Below are positions 39,151-48,766 of a DNA stretch of 64,000 nt, piece by piece. The DNA is from Variovorax sp. (GTDB lineage: Bacteria > Pseudomonadota > Gammaproteobacteria > Burkholderiales > Burkholderiaceae_C). Location of the stretch: assembly GCA_017744285.1 (NCBI GenBank), contig JAGIBP010000003.1, positions 95,132 to 159,131 on the forward strand, read 5' to 3'. Under the pieces are notes generated by a model that was given only the letters and a program-made list of their open reading frames with translations, was not told the DNA's origin and ran no database searches. How positions within the stretch are numbered: position 1 is the stretch's first letter; each line of letters opens with the position of its first letter. A program made the position numbers and the translations under genes.

Positions 39151-41094
39151 ATGAACGCCCTGTCCACACCCCTGCCTCACCGCGCCCGCCTTCCGCGCCT
39201 TTGCTTCCTGAGCTACCGGCAGATCCGCGAGTTCGCCATGCCGGTCGTCGCCGAATACGCGGGCCGCGCGGAGATCGAGGTGGTGGACGGCACTTTCGGC
39301 GGCGCGCTGGCGACTGCGCGCGACCGCCTCGAGCGCGGCTTGGTCGATGCCTTCGTGAGCGCCGGTTCCAACGCCAGCATCCTGCGGGCGGGGCTGGAGG
39401 CGCCGGTGGCGACCATCCAGCTCGGCGGCTTCGATCTGCTGCAGGCGCTCATCCAGGCGCGGCGCGTCTCCAACCGGGTGGGCATCGTGATGTACGGGCA
39501 GACCATTCCCGAGCTCGACGCGGTGAAGGACCTGCTCAACATCGAGATCACGCAGTACGCCTACCAGACGCCCGACGACGCGCGCGAGCGCTTCGAGCAG
39601 TTGCGCCGCGACGGCTTCGAGGTGATCGTCGGCTCGAGCCTGGTGGTCGAGCTCGCCGAGGAAGCCGGGCTGCATGCGCTGCTGGCGTATTCGCTCGCCA
39701 GCATCCGCAAGGGCTTCGAGGACGCGATCGAGCTCGCGCGCGCGGCGCGGCTCGAGGCGGGCCGCTACGAGCAGCTCAACGGCGTGCTGCACAACCTGCA
39801 GGAAGCCGTGCTGGCCGTGAACCGGGAGCACCGCATCATCGCGGTGAACCCCGCGATGCAGCGCCTGCTGGACCGGCCGCACCGCCTGCTGGCGCAGCGC
39901 CTCGAAGACGTGGAGCCGGAGCTGTCGCTGCAGGCCACGCTCGACAGCGGCACGGAGGAACGCTCCATCGTCCTGCGCTACGCGCGCCGCGACTGGATCG
40001 CCAACCGCACGCCGATCCGCGAGCACGGCGAACTGGTGGGCGCCGCGCTCACGCTGTACGACGCGCGCCGGATCCACGAGGCCGACACCAGCCTGCGCAT
40101 CCAGCAGCGCCGGCACCAGAACAGCGCCCGGCACGGCTTCGCCAGCCTCGTCGGCCAGAGCCCCGCCTTCGTGCGCACCGTGAACACCGCGCGCCGCTAC
40201 GCGAAGACCGACCTGGGCGTGCTGATCGCCGGCGAAAGCGGAGTCGGCAAGGAACTGTTCGCGCAGGCCATCCACAATGACAGCGCGCGCGCCGACCGCC
40301 CCTTCGTCGCGGTGAACTGCGCCGCCTTTCCCGAGACGCTGCTGGAGAGCGAGCTCTTCGGCTACGAGGAGGGCGCCTTCACCGGTTCGCGCCGCGGCGG
40401 CAAGCGCGGCCTGTTCGAGACCGCCCACACCGGCACCCTCTTCCTCGACGAGATCGGCGACATGCCCCTGCCGCTGCAGACGCGCCTCTTGCGCGTGCTG
40501 CAGGAACGCGAGATCACGCGGCTGGGCGCGACCGCACCGGTGCCGGTGGACGTGCGCGTGATCACGGCCACGCACCAGCCGCTCGAGGAGATGATCGCCG
40601 CGAAGCGCTTCCGCCAGGACCTCTACTACCGCATCAACACCCTGCGCCTGACCGTGCCGCCGCTGCGCGAGCGCGGCGAGGACATCGCGCTGCTCGCCCA
40701 GGCCCATGCCGCGCGCTGCCTGCGGCGCCTCGGGTCGGGCCTGGACGCCACCCGCGCGCTCGCGCCGCTGATGCCGCAGTTCATGACGGCCGACTGGCCC
40801 GGCAACGTGCGCGAGCTGGAAAACATCTGCGAGCGGGTCGCCGTCTTCCTGCTGCAGTTCGAGCGCATCGAGGACATCCGCTGGGACGAGCTTCGGCACG
40901 ATTGCCCGGAACTCTTCCTGCGCCACCCCGCGGGAACGCCGCCGATGCGCGAACGCGTGCAGGAGGCCATGCAGCTCGCGGGCGGCAACCGGCAGCGCGC
41001 CGCGCGGCAGCTCGGCATCAGCCGCTCGACCTTGTGGCGCTGGCTGCGCGAGCTCGACCCTGGCACGCCGGAGGCGGAAGACCGCGGCGGCTAG
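39151..41094 (+). CDS. PrpR-N-type sigma-54-dependent Fis-family activator
   Basis: N-terminal PrpR_N-like sensor, PAS-like segment, AAA+ (GESGVGKELFAQAIHNDSARADRPFVAVNCAAF, GAFTGSRRGGKRGLFE), Fis HTH (NRQRAARQLGISRSTLWRWL). Confidence 0.94.
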   Translation: MNALSTPLPHRARLPRLCFLSYRQIREFAMPVVAEYAGRAEIEVVDGTFGGALATARDRLERGLVDAFVSAGSNASILRAGLEAPVATIQLGGFDLLQALIQARRVSNRVGIVMYGQTIPELDAVKDLLNIEITQYAYQTPDDARERFEQLRRDGFEVIVGSSLVVELAEEAGLHALLAYSLASIRKGFEDAIELARAARLEAGRYEQLNGVLHNLQEAVLAVNREHRIIAVNPAMQRLLDRPHRLLAQRLEDVEPELSLQATLDSGTEERSIVLRYARRDWIANRTPIREHGELVGAALTLYDARRIHEADTSLRIQQRRHQNSARHGFASLVGQSPAFVRTVNTARRYAKTDLGVLIAGESGVGKELFAQAIHNDSARADRPFVAVNCAAFPETLLESELFGYEEGAFTGSRRGGKRGLFETAHTGTLFLDEIGDMPLPLQTRLLRVLQEREITRLGATAPVPVDVRVITATHQPLEEMIAAKRFRQDLYYRINTLRLTVPPLRERGEDIALLAQAHAARCLRRLGSGLDATRALAPLMPQFMTADWPGNVRELENICERVAVFLLQFERIEDIRWDELRHDCPELFLRHPAGTPPMRERVQEAMQLAGGNRQRAARQLGISRSTLWRWLRELDPGTPEAEDRGG

Positions 41095-41567
41095 GGCGCC
41101 TCGACGCCCCGGTCGGGCGACGAACCCGCGCTCACCACGCGCTGGCTTTCGTCGACGGTGGCGCTGAACACCATGGCCGAGTTCGGCGGCTGGACCCAGC
41201 GCCATTCCCATTCGGTCTGGTTGCGCAGCGGATACGGCGTGCGCTTCGCGGGCTTGCCCAGCAGCCGGCGCAGTTCCTCCGCGGGCATCCCGGGCGCCAC
41301 GCGGGCGAAATTCTCGGGCGTGAGCACCTGCCGCAGCGCGCTCATCTTGCCGTCCGGGCCGATGGTGATCATGTAGTTCTTCTGGCCCTGCGGCTGGCGG
41401 TTGTACTCGAAGACGCGGCCGGCGGGCGTGTCCCACACGTTCTCGGGCGGCCCGAAACGCGCGCGCACGTCCGCCTCGGTCGACACGCCTTCCTCGAGTT
41501 CGCCGATGCGCTGCGGGTCGCAGCCGAAAAGCCAGAACATGGTCGAAAGCAGGGCGCAGGCCGCCAT
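41091..41567 (-). CDS. SmpA/OmlA-like lipoprotein
   Basis: Lipobox MFWLFGC; LEEGVSTEADVRARFGPPENVWDTPAGRVFEYNRQPQGQKNYMITIGPDGKM. Confidence 0.82.
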   Translation of the reverse strand: MAACALLSTMFWLFGCDPQRIGELEEGVSTEADVRARFGPPENVWDTPAGRVFEYNRQPQGQKNYMITIGPDGKMSALRQVLTPENFARVAPGMPAEELRRLLGKPAKRTPYPLRNQTEWEWRWVQPPNSAMVFSATVDESQRVVSAGSSPDRGVEAP

Positions 41568-41580
41568 GCGCCGGCGGCGG

Positions 41581-42261
41581 TCAGTTTTCGGCAAAGCAGT
41601 ACAGGAGCCCGGCGCCGCCGGTCTTGCGGAACGCCTCGACGCTGCAGCCCTGCGTGGCGTGCGACGAGTTCCACGACTTCGCGGCCGCGCCGTCGTCGAG
41701 CCCGCTGCGGTCATGGTGCCCCACGATCGCCGAGCCTTCGCCGCTGCGGGTCCAGTTGCCGCAGGTGTTGTCCTTGCCGTCGCTGACGGCGCGGCCGTCC
41801 GGCGACGAGCCGGTGAGGATGTCGTGCTGGTTGACCGGGTCGCCGCGGCCGCTGTTGACGTCACCCTTCTCGGTCAGCGCGGTCTGCTTGGTGAGATTGT
41901 TGTTGGTGCCATGCAGTTCGTCGATGCTGGCGGCCACCACCTCGCCCTTGGCATTGACCCAGGGGCCGCGGCCGATGCGGTCGCGCGCGTTCACCGCCGC
42001 GCTGCCCGGCGTCGCGCTGCTGCTCAGGTAGGCGCGCCACGTGCGCCCGCCCGCGCCCACGCTTTCGGCCAGGCTCTGGCAATAGCGGTCGGCGCCGGCG
42101 AGCCCGCCGAAATCGCCGCCCTTGCCCGGATTGACGCTGGTGACGAAGAAGCTCATCTTCTTCTGCGGGGTCGCGGGTCCGCTGGCGGTGCAGGCCCCGA
42201 GCAGCGCGGCCGCCGCGGCGGCCCCGGCAAGGCCCATCGTGTAGCGACGCTTCATCGGCAT
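41581..42261 (-). CDS. Exported lipoprotein with C-type-lectin/endostatin-like fold pattern
   Basis: Lipobox LLGAC; GGDFGGLAGADRYCQSLAESVGAGGRTWRAYLS...CGNWTRSGEG...CSVEAFRKTGGAGLLYCFAEN. Confidence 0.72.
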   Translation of the reverse strand: MPMKRRYTMGLAGAAAAAALLGACTASGPATPQKKMSFFVTSVNPGKGGDFGGLAGADRYCQSLAESVGAGGRTWRAYLSSSATPGSAAVNARDRIGRGPWVNAKGEVVAASIDELHGTNNNLTKQTALTEKGDVNSGRGDPVNQHDILTGSSPDGRAVSDGKDNTCGNWTRSGEGSAIVGHHDRSGLDDGAAAKSWNSSHATQGCSVEAFRKTGGAGLLYCFAEN

Positions 42262-42357
42262 TCTCCTGGTCGTCGGAAGCCGTCACGCTAGCGCATGCGA
42301 TGCGCGGGTTCAAGCGGAATCCACCCGGTAAAATCGCCGGCCAAAGGTTCAATCGCC

Positions 42358-42561
42358 ATGTCCATCTTCGCCCCCCCGCACTACACCTCCGAAATCACCC
42401 AGTTCATCGAGCAGATGAAGGAGAAGAAGCCCACGCTCGAAGCCGAACAGCGTGCCGGCCGCGCGCTGCTGTGGGACAAGCACCTCGACCGCAACCTGCT
42501 CGAGGAGTTCAGCGAAGGACGCGTGCCGCAGCAGCCCTACGTCTACCAGACAAAGAATTGA
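42358..42561 (+). CDS. DUF3460-like small protein
   Basis: 67 aa; YTSEITQFIEQMKEKKPTLEAEQRAGRALLWDKHLDRNLLEEFSEGRVPQQPYVYQ. Confidence 0.85.
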   Translation: MSIFAPPHYTSEITQFIEQMKEKKPTLEAEQRAGRALLWDKHLDRNLLEEFSEGRVPQQPYVYQTKN

Positions 42562-42585
42562 AGCACGTCGCGAGGCGCGCGCCGC

Positions 42586-43449
42586 GTGGTGAAGACTGAG
42601 ATGGATGCACAGGCCGCCGCGGACGACAACAGCGCCGCCGCAGTACCGCCGATGCCCGAGGTGATCGATCAGGTCGCCCTCGCCCGGCTGTACGGCGAGC
42701 CGCTGTTCGCGCTGCCGAACGACCTCTACATCCCGCCCGAGGCGCTGCAGGTCTTCCTCGAAGCCTTCGAAGGCCCGCTGGACCTGCTGCTCTACCTGAT
42801 CCGCAAGCAGAACTTCAACATCCTCGACATCCCGATGGCGGGGCTCACGCGGCAGTACCTGAGCTACGTCGACGAGATCCGCCAGACCAACCTCGAACTC
42901 GCGGCCGAGTACCTGCTCATGGCCGCGATGCTGATCGAGATCAAGTCGCGCATGCTGCTGCCGCCCAAGAAGACGGCCGACGGCGAGGAAGCCGAGGATC
43001 CGCGCGCCGAGCTGGTCCGGCGCCTGCTCGAATACGAGCAGACCAAGCTGCAGGCCGCCGCCCTGAGCGCCCTGCCGCAGGCCGGGCGCGATTTCTGGAA
43101 GGCGCAGGTCTACATCGAGCAGTCGCTCAAGCCGCGCTTCCCGGATGTCAACGTGGTCGACCTGCGCGAAGCCTGGGCCGACATCCTCAAGCGCGCGAAG
43201 CTGGTGCAGCACCACAAGATCTCGCGCGAGGAACTCAGCGTGCGCGAGCACATGAGCATCGTGCTGCGCCACCTGCAGGGCCGGCAGTTCGTCGAGTTCG
43301 AGAAGCTCTTCGATGTCTCGCGCGGCACGCCGGTCATGATCGTGACCTTCATCGCGATGCTGGAGCTCGCCAAGGAAACGCTGATCGACATCACGCAGGC
43401 CGAGGCCTTCGCGCCGATCTACGTGCGCCTGGCCTACTCGCCCGCCTGA
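42586..43449 (+). CDS. scpA: Segregation and condensation protein A
   Basis: VFLEAFEGPLDLLLYLIRKQNFNILDIPMAGLTRQYLSYVDE; AAMLIEIKSRMLLP. Confidence 0.94.
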   Translation: MVKTEMDAQAAADDNSAAAVPPMPEVIDQVALARLYGEPLFALPNDLYIPPEALQVFLEAFEGPLDLLLYLIRKQNFNILDIPMAGLTRQYLSYVDEIRQTNLELAAEYLLMAAMLIEIKSRMLLPPKKTADGEEAEDPRAELVRRLLEYEQTKLQAAALSALPQAGRDFWKAQVYIEQSLKPRFPDVNVVDLREAWADILKRAKLVQHHKISREELSVREHMSIVLRHLQGRQFVEFEKLFDVSRGTPVMIVTFIAMLELAKETLIDITQAEAFAPIYVRLAYSPA

Positions 43450-43466
43450 GCGCCCGGGCCGGGATC

Positions 43467-44615
43467 TCAGGCCGCGCCGATTCCCGAAACGATCGAACCC
43501 ACGGGCTGCCCGTTCTTGAGCGCGGCCGTGAAGGCGAGCATCCGATCGATCGGCACGCGGGCGCGCAGCCCCAGGGCCGGGTCGACCTGGATCTCGCCCG
43601 CGCCGGTCTCGAGCACCCGCGCCAGATCGGCGAGGCCGTTCATCGCCATCCACGGGCAATGCGCGCAGCTCTTGCACGTGGCCGAATTGCCGGCGGTCGG
43701 CGCCTCGATGAAGGTCTTGCCGGGGTTGAGCGTGCGCAGCTTGTGCAGCATGCCGTTGTCGGTGGCGACGATGAAGGTCGAGGCCTCCAGGCGCTGGGCG
43801 GCGGCCAGGATCGCGGACGTCGAGCCCACCGCATCCGCCAGCGCGATCACGTCCGCGGGCGCCTCCGGATGCACGAGCACCTTCGCGTCCGGGTGCTGCT
43901 TCATCAGCAGCTCGAGTTCGATCGCCTTGAATTCGTCGTGCACGATGCAAGCGCCCTGCCAGCTCACCATGTCGGCGCCGGTCTCGCGGCGGATGTAGTC
44001 GCCCAGGTGCCGATCGGGCGCCCAGAGGATCTTCTGGCCCTGCGCGGTCAGCGCGCGCACGACGTCGAGCGCGCAGCTCGAGGTGACGAGCCAGTCCGCG
44101 CGCGCCTTCACGGCCGCGCTGGTGTTGGCGTAGACGACCACCGTGCGGTCCGGATGCTGGTCGCAGAAGGCGCTGAACTCGGCTTCGGGGCAGCCGAGGT
44201 CGAGCGAGCAGGTGGCGTCCAGGTCGGGCATCAGCACGCGCTTGTCGGGCGACAGGATCTTCGCCGTCTCGCCCATGAAGCGCACGCCCGAGACCACCAG
44301 CGTGCGCGCCGGATGGTCGCGCCCGAAGCGCGCCATCTCCAGCGAATCGCTCACGATGCCGCCGGTCTCCTCGGCCAGGTCCTGCAGGTCGGGATGGACG
44401 TAGTAGTGCGACACCATCACCGCGTTGCGTTCGGCCAGCAGGCGGCGGATGCGGTCCTTGAGCGCCGCGCGCTCGGCCGCCGTGGGCTCGGGCGGCACGC
44501 GCGCCCAGGCGTGGCGCGTGTGGCACACCGGCGCGTCGCTGTCGATGGACGGCGCGTCGCCCGGATAAGGGAGGGTCGGCTGCTCGTAGTCGACGGCGAT
44601 GACGGGCGAGACCAT
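43467..44615 (-). CDS. nadA: Quinolinate synthase
   Basis: [44 protein letters not shown]. Confidence 0.96.
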   Translation of the reverse strand: MVSPVIAVDYEQPTLPYPGDAPSIDSDAPVCHTRHAWARVPPEPTAAERAALKDRIRRLLAERNAVMVSHYYVHPDLQDLAEETGGIVSDSLEMARFGRDHPARTLVVSGVRFMGETAKILSPDKRVLMPDLDATCSLDLGCPEAEFSAFCDQHPDRTVVVYANTSAAVKARADWLVTSSCALDVVRALTAQGQKILWAPDRHLGDYIRRETGADMVSWQGACIVHDEFKAIELELLMKQHPDAKVLVHPEAPADVIALADAVGSTSAILAAAQRLEASTFIVATDNGMLHKLRTLNPGKTFIEAPTAGNSATCKSCAHCPWMAMNGLADLARVLETGAGEIQVDPALGLRARVPIDRMLAFTAALKNGQPVGSIVSGIGAA

Positions 44616-44617
44616 GC

Positions 44618-45502
44618 TCAGGCTTCCTGGAAGCGCATCGAGAAATCGATCGCCTTCACGTCCTTGGTGAGGGCGCCGACGGAGATGCGGTCGACGCCCG
44701 TCTCGGCCAGCGCGCGCACGCTGTCGAGCGTGACGCCGCCGGAGATCTCGAGCACCGCGCGCGCCTCGCCCGCGGCCTCGTTGCGGCGCACGGCTTCGCG
44801 CAGGGTGGGCAGATCCATGTTGTCGAGCAGCACCATGCGCGCGCCGTGGGCCAGCGCCTCATCGAGCTCGGCGAGCGTCTCGACCTCGATCTCGACGAAC
44901 TTCGCGCGCGGCGCGGCTTCGTGGGCGGCACGCAGCGCGGCGCGCACGCCGCCGGCGGCCGCGATGTGGTTTTCCTTGATGAGGATCGCGTCGTAGAGAC
45001 CGATGCGGTGATTGGTGCCGCCGCCGACGCGCACCGCGTACTTCTGCGCCAGGCGCAGGCCCGGCAGCGTCTTGCGGGTGTCGACGATCTGCGCGCGCGT
45101 GCCGCGAACCGCATCGACATAGGTGGCCGTGCGGGTGGCGACGCTGCCGAGCAGTTGCATGAAGTTGAGGGCCGTGCGCTCGGCGGTGAGCAGCGCCCGC
45201 GCGGCGCCCGACATTTCGAGCACCGTCTGATTGGCCTCGCAGCGAGTGCCTTCGGCGCACAGCCAGGTCACGCGGGCCTCCGGATCGAGGTGGCGCACGA
45301 CCGCCTCGACCCAAGGCGCGCCGCACAGCACTGCCGATTCGCGCACCAGCACGCGCGCCGTGGCACGTTGGTCCGCGGGAACCAGGGCCGCCGTGAGATC
45401 GCCGTCGCCCGCATCCTCCTGAAGCGCCCGCAGGCCATCCGCCCGGGCCAGTTCGGCCACGCTGGCCGCCGAGAAATCGAAGAAGTTGTTGGGGGTTGTC
45501 AT
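44618..45502 (-). CDS. nadC: Nicotinate-nucleotide pyrophosphorylase (carboxylating)
   Basis: [67 protein letters not shown]. Confidence 0.96.
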   Translation of the reverse strand: MTTPNNFFDFSAASVAELARADGLRALQEDAGDGDLTAALVPADQRATARVLVRESAVLCGAPWVEAVVRHLDPEARVTWLCAEGTRCEANQTVLEMSGAARALLTAERTALNFMQLLGSVATRTATYVDAVRGTRAQIVDTRKTLPGLRLAQKYAVRVGGGTNHRIGLYDAILIKENHIAAAGGVRAALRAAHEAAPRAKFVEIEVETLAELDEALAHGARMVLLDNMDLPTLREAVRRNEAAGEARAVLEISGGVTLDSVRALAETGVDRISVGALTKDVKAIDFSMRFQEA

Positions 45503-45530
45503 TGGATTCGTGCCTGATTCGCCGCGAGCC

Positions 45531-46532
45531 TCATCCGGACTCGCTGCCCGGCTCGCGCGCCATGAGTTCGGCGACCGCCTCCGCCGGCCGCACGCGGCCG
45601 TCGAGCACGCCGACCACGCCGGCCGAGATGGGCATCTCGACGCCCAGGTGCCGCGCTCGCTGCACCACGGTGCGCGCGCAATAGACGCCCTCGGCCACGT
45701 GGCCGAGCGAGTCGACCGCCTGCGACAGCGTGCGGCCCTGCGCCAGGAGCAGGCCCACCTTGCGGTTGCGCGAAAGATCGCCGGTCGCCGTCAGCACGAG
45801 GTCGCCCAGGCCGGACAGGCCCATGAAAGTGTCCGCCCGCGCGCCGAGCGCGAGCCCGAAGCGCGTCATCTCGGCCAGCCCGCGCGTGATGAGCGCCGCC
45901 CGCGCATTGAGCCCGAGCGAGAGCCCGTCGGCCAGGCCGGTCGCGATGGCCAGCACGTTCTTGACCGCACCGCCCACCTCGACGCCGACGATGTCGTCGT
46001 TGGCATAGACGCGCAGCGACGGCCCGTGGAAGGCATCCACCAGCGCCTGGCGCACGCGCGCCTGCGGGCTCGCCGCCACGAGCGCGGTCGGGCGGCCCTG
46101 CGCCACCTCCTGGGCGAAGCTCGGCCCGCTCAGCACGCCGGCGGCGAGGTCGGGCGCGATCTCGGCCTGGATCTCGTGGGCCAGCAGGCCCTCGCCGCCC
46201 GTGCCCGCGCGCGCCGGCTCGACGCCCTTGGAAAGCCAGGCGACGGGGCACGACAGGCCCCGCAGCACACCCAGTTGCTCGCGCAGGGCGGCCATCGGCG
46301 TCGCCACGATGACGACGTCGGCGCCGCCCGCCGCGGCGAGCGCGTCGCCCGCGGCGAGGGTGATGGAAGGAGGAAGTGCAACCCCCGGCAGGTAGCGCGC
46401 GTTCTCGCGCGCTGCCGACATGGCTTGCACCTGAGCGGCGTCACGGGCCCAGAGCGTGACCGCGTGACGGCCGCAAGCATTGACCGCCAGCGCCGTTCCC
46501 CAGGCGCCGGCGCCGAGCACGCAGATTTTCAT
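45531..46532 (-). CDS. gpsA: Glycerol-3-phosphate dehydrogenase (NAD(P)+)
   Basis: [57 protein letters not shown]. Confidence 0.96.
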   Translation of the reverse strand: MKICVLGAGAWGTALAVNACGRHAVTLWARDAAQVQAMSAARENARYLPGVALPPSITLAAGDALAAAGGADVVIVATPMAALREQLGVLRGLSCPVAWLSKGVEPARAGTGGEGLLAHEIQAEIAPDLAAGVLSGPSFAQEVAQGRPTALVAASPQARVRQALVDAFHGPSLRVYANDDIVGVEVGGAVKNVLAIATGLADGLSLGLNARAALITRGLAEMTRFGLALGARADTFMGLSGLGDLVLTATGDLSRNRKVGLLLAQGRTLSQAVDSLGHVAEGVYCARTVVQRARHLGVEMPISAGVVGVLDGRVRPAEAVAELMAREPGSESG

Positions 46533-46557
46533 CGGCGGCGGCGCATCGTGGCGGGGT

Positions 46558-47025
46558 TTACTGCGTGACGATCGGCGAAGCCTGGTTGGCCGCGGCCTGG
46601 GCCTGCTGCTGCTCGAACATCGCCTGGAAGTTGATCTCGGCGAGGTGCACCGGCGGGAAGCCGCCGCGCTGGATCACGTCGGCGACGTTGCCGCGCAGGT
46701 AGGGGTAGACGATCTGCGGGCAGGCGATGCCGAGGATCGGGCCCATCTGCTCTTCGGGCAGGTTGCGGATCTCGAAGATGCCGGCCTGCTTGGCCTCGAC
46801 CAGGAACACGGTCTTCTCGCCGATCTTGGTCTGCACGGTGGCCGACACGGTGATCTCGAAGATGCCGTCGGTCACGGGCTGGGCGTCGACGCCGAGCTGG
46901 ATGTCGACGGTGGGTTGCTGCTGCTCGAGCAGGATGGCCGGCGAATTGGGCTGTTCGAGCGAGAGGTCCTTCAGATAGACGCGCTGGATCTGGAAGACGG
47001 GATCTTGGGCTTGCTGGTCGGCCAT
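46558..47025 (-). CDS. secB: Protein-export chaperone SecB
   Basis: [61 protein letters not shown]. Confidence 0.96.
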   Translation of the reverse strand: MADQQAQDPVFQIQRVYLKDLSLEQPNSPAILLEQQQPTVDIQLGVDAQPVTDGIFEITVSATVQTKIGEKTVFLVEAKQAGIFEIRNLPEEQMGPILGIACPQIVYPYLRGNVADVIQRGGFPPVHLAEINFQAMFEQQQAQAAANQASPIVTQ

Positions 47026-47047
47026 GGCTGAGCTTTCTAAGGTCAAA

Positions 47048-47090
47048 ACAAGGCCCGCCGGGGTGGATCCCCCAGCGGGCTTTCGGGTTT
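47048..47090. terminator. Bidirectional-looking hairpin terminator between grxC and secB
   Basis: GCCCGC-C-GGGG-loop-CCCC-A-GCGGGC stem; minus strand followed by TTGTTTTG, plus strand by tttcgggttt. Confidence 0.6.
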
Positions 47091-47114
47091 AGCCGGCGAT
47101 TATCGCCCGGGGAT

Positions 47115-47375
47115 TCAGGCGCCCTGGAGCAGCGGCATGAGGCCACCTCGCCCGTCGAGCGCGATCAGGTCGTCGCAGCCGCCGACGTGGGTGTCGCCGA
47201 TGAAGATCTGCGGCACCGTGCGGCGCTGGGTGAGGTCCATCATCGTCGCGCGCGCCTGCGGGTCGCTGTCGATGCGGATCTCTTCGATCTGCTCCACGCC
47301 CTTGGACTTGAGGATTTGCTTCGCGCGAATGCAGTAGGGGCAAACGGCGGTCGTGTACATCTTGACGGCTTGCAT
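47115..47375 (-). CDS. grxC: Glutaredoxin 3
   Basis: TTAVCPYCIRAKQILKSKGV; RTVPQIFIGDTHVGGCDDLIALD. Confidence 0.95.
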   Translation of the reverse strand: MQAVKMYTTAVCPYCIRAKQILKSKGVEQIEEIRIDSDPQARATMMDLTQRRTVPQIFIGDTHVGGCDDLIALDGRGGLMPLLQGA

Positions 47376-47395
47376 CGGTCTTAGTTCGGGAAGGT

Positions 47396-47803
47396 TCAGG
47401 CCTTTTCAACCGGGAGGTTAGCTTCTTTCCAGGATTTGAGTCCGCCGGAGACCGCTTGGGCCTGCTCGTAGCCCAGCTTCTTGGCGGTGGCGACGGCGCG
47501 CTGCGCGCGTGCGCCGGTTGCGCAAATCAGCAACAAAGGCAACGACTTGTTCTTCACCGCGCCCGGCAGCTTCTGCTCCAGTTCGCCCAGGGGCACGTTC
47601 TTCGCGCCGGTCACGTGGCCGGCGGCAAACTCCTCGGGCTCGCGCACATCGACGACCACCGCGCGCTCGCGGTTGATCAGCTGCACCGCCCCCTGGGCCG
47701 TCAGCGAACCGCTGGAAGCGCTGCGCAGCATCGGCCAGAACAGCATGCCCCCCGAACTGAGCGCGATGAGGATGAGCATCCAGTTGTCGACGATGAATTT
47801 CAC
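47396..47803 (-). CDS. Rhodanese-like domain membrane protein
   Basis: One TM helix, VVDVREPEEFAAGHVTGAKNVPLGEL, LICATGARAQRAVATAKKLGY; GTG start. Confidence 0.9.
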   Translation of the reverse strand: MKFIVDNWMLILIALSSGGMLFWPMLRSASSGSLTAQGAVQLINRERAVVVDVREPEEFAAGHVTGAKNVPLGELEQKLPGAVKNKSLPLLLICATGARAQRAVATAKKLGYEQAQAVSGGLKSWKEANLPVEKA

Positions 47804-47875
47804 GGTGTTCCTTGAGTGGCAAACCCCGGATTTTAGAATGTCGGGTTTACGCAAGCGTTCCCAAAGGCCTCACCC

Positions 47876-48619
47876 ATGCACAAACTGGTATTGATCCGCC
47901 ACGGCGAATCGACCTGGAATCTCGAAAACCGCTTCACCGGCTGGACGGACGTCGACCTGACGGCCACCGGTATCGAGCAGGCCAAGCAGGCCGGCCGGCT
48001 GCTCAAGGCGGAAGGCTACGACTTCGACGTGGCCTACACCAGCGTCCTGAAGCGCGCCACCCGCACCCTGTGGCACACGCTCGACGAACTCGATCGCACC
48101 TGGCTGCCGGTCGTGCATTCCTGGCGCCTCAACGAACGCCACTACGGCGCGCTGCAGGGCCTCAACAAGGCCGAGACCGCCAAGAAGTACGGCGACGAGC
48201 AGGTCCTGATCTGGCGCCGCAGCTACGGCACGCCGCCGCCGCCGCTGGAGCCGAACGACCCGCGCAGCGAGCGCGGCGACCTGCGCTACGCCAAGCTCTC
48301 GCCGGACCAGATCCCGCTGACCGAATGCCTCAAGGACACGGTCGCTCGCGTGCTGCCCTTCTGGAACGAATCCATGGCGCCCGCGATCCGCGCCGGCCGC
48401 CGGCTCGTGGTGGCCGCGCACGGCAATTCCATCCGGGCGCTGGTCAAGTACCTGGACGGCATTTCCGACGACGCGATCGTCGGCCTCAACATTCCCAACG
48501 GGATCCCGCTGGTTTACGAACTGGACGATGATCTCAAGCCGCTGCGCCACTACTATCTCGGCGATGCCGACGCCGCCGAGAAGGCCGTTGCGGCGGTCGC
48601 AGCGCAGGGCAAGGGCTGA
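47876..48619 (+). CDS. gpmA: 2,3-bisphosphoglycerate-dependent phosphoglycerate mutase
   Basis: [62 protein letters not shown]. Confidence 0.96.
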   Translation: MHKLVLIRHGESTWNLENRFTGWTDVDLTATGIEQAKQAGRLLKAEGYDFDVAYTSVLKRATRTLWHTLDELDRTWLPVVHSWRLNERHYGALQGLNKAETAKKYGDEQVLIWRRSYGTPPPPLEPNDPRSERGDLRYAKLSPDQIPLTECLKDTVARVLPFWNESMAPAIRAGRRLVVAAHGNSIRALVKYLDGISDDAIVGLNIPNGIPLVYELDDDLKPLRHYYLGDADAAEKAVAAVAAQGKG

Positions 48620-48766
48620 AGAAAATCCGCGGAGTTCGCGCCAATCACGGAACCCAGGGAGACAACCAGCTTCCAAGCTGTGTATATTGATTTGGACCGA
48701 CGCAAAGAGGCCCCGAGCCGGTTTTGCGTCGGTCGTGTTGATTCGACAGGCGACAAGGACTCTTAC

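Noticed and set aside
41581-42261. Diversity-generating retroelement target hypothesis for the lectin-like lipoprotein
   Set aside because: No reverse transcriptase gene or template/variable repeat pair seen in the window.
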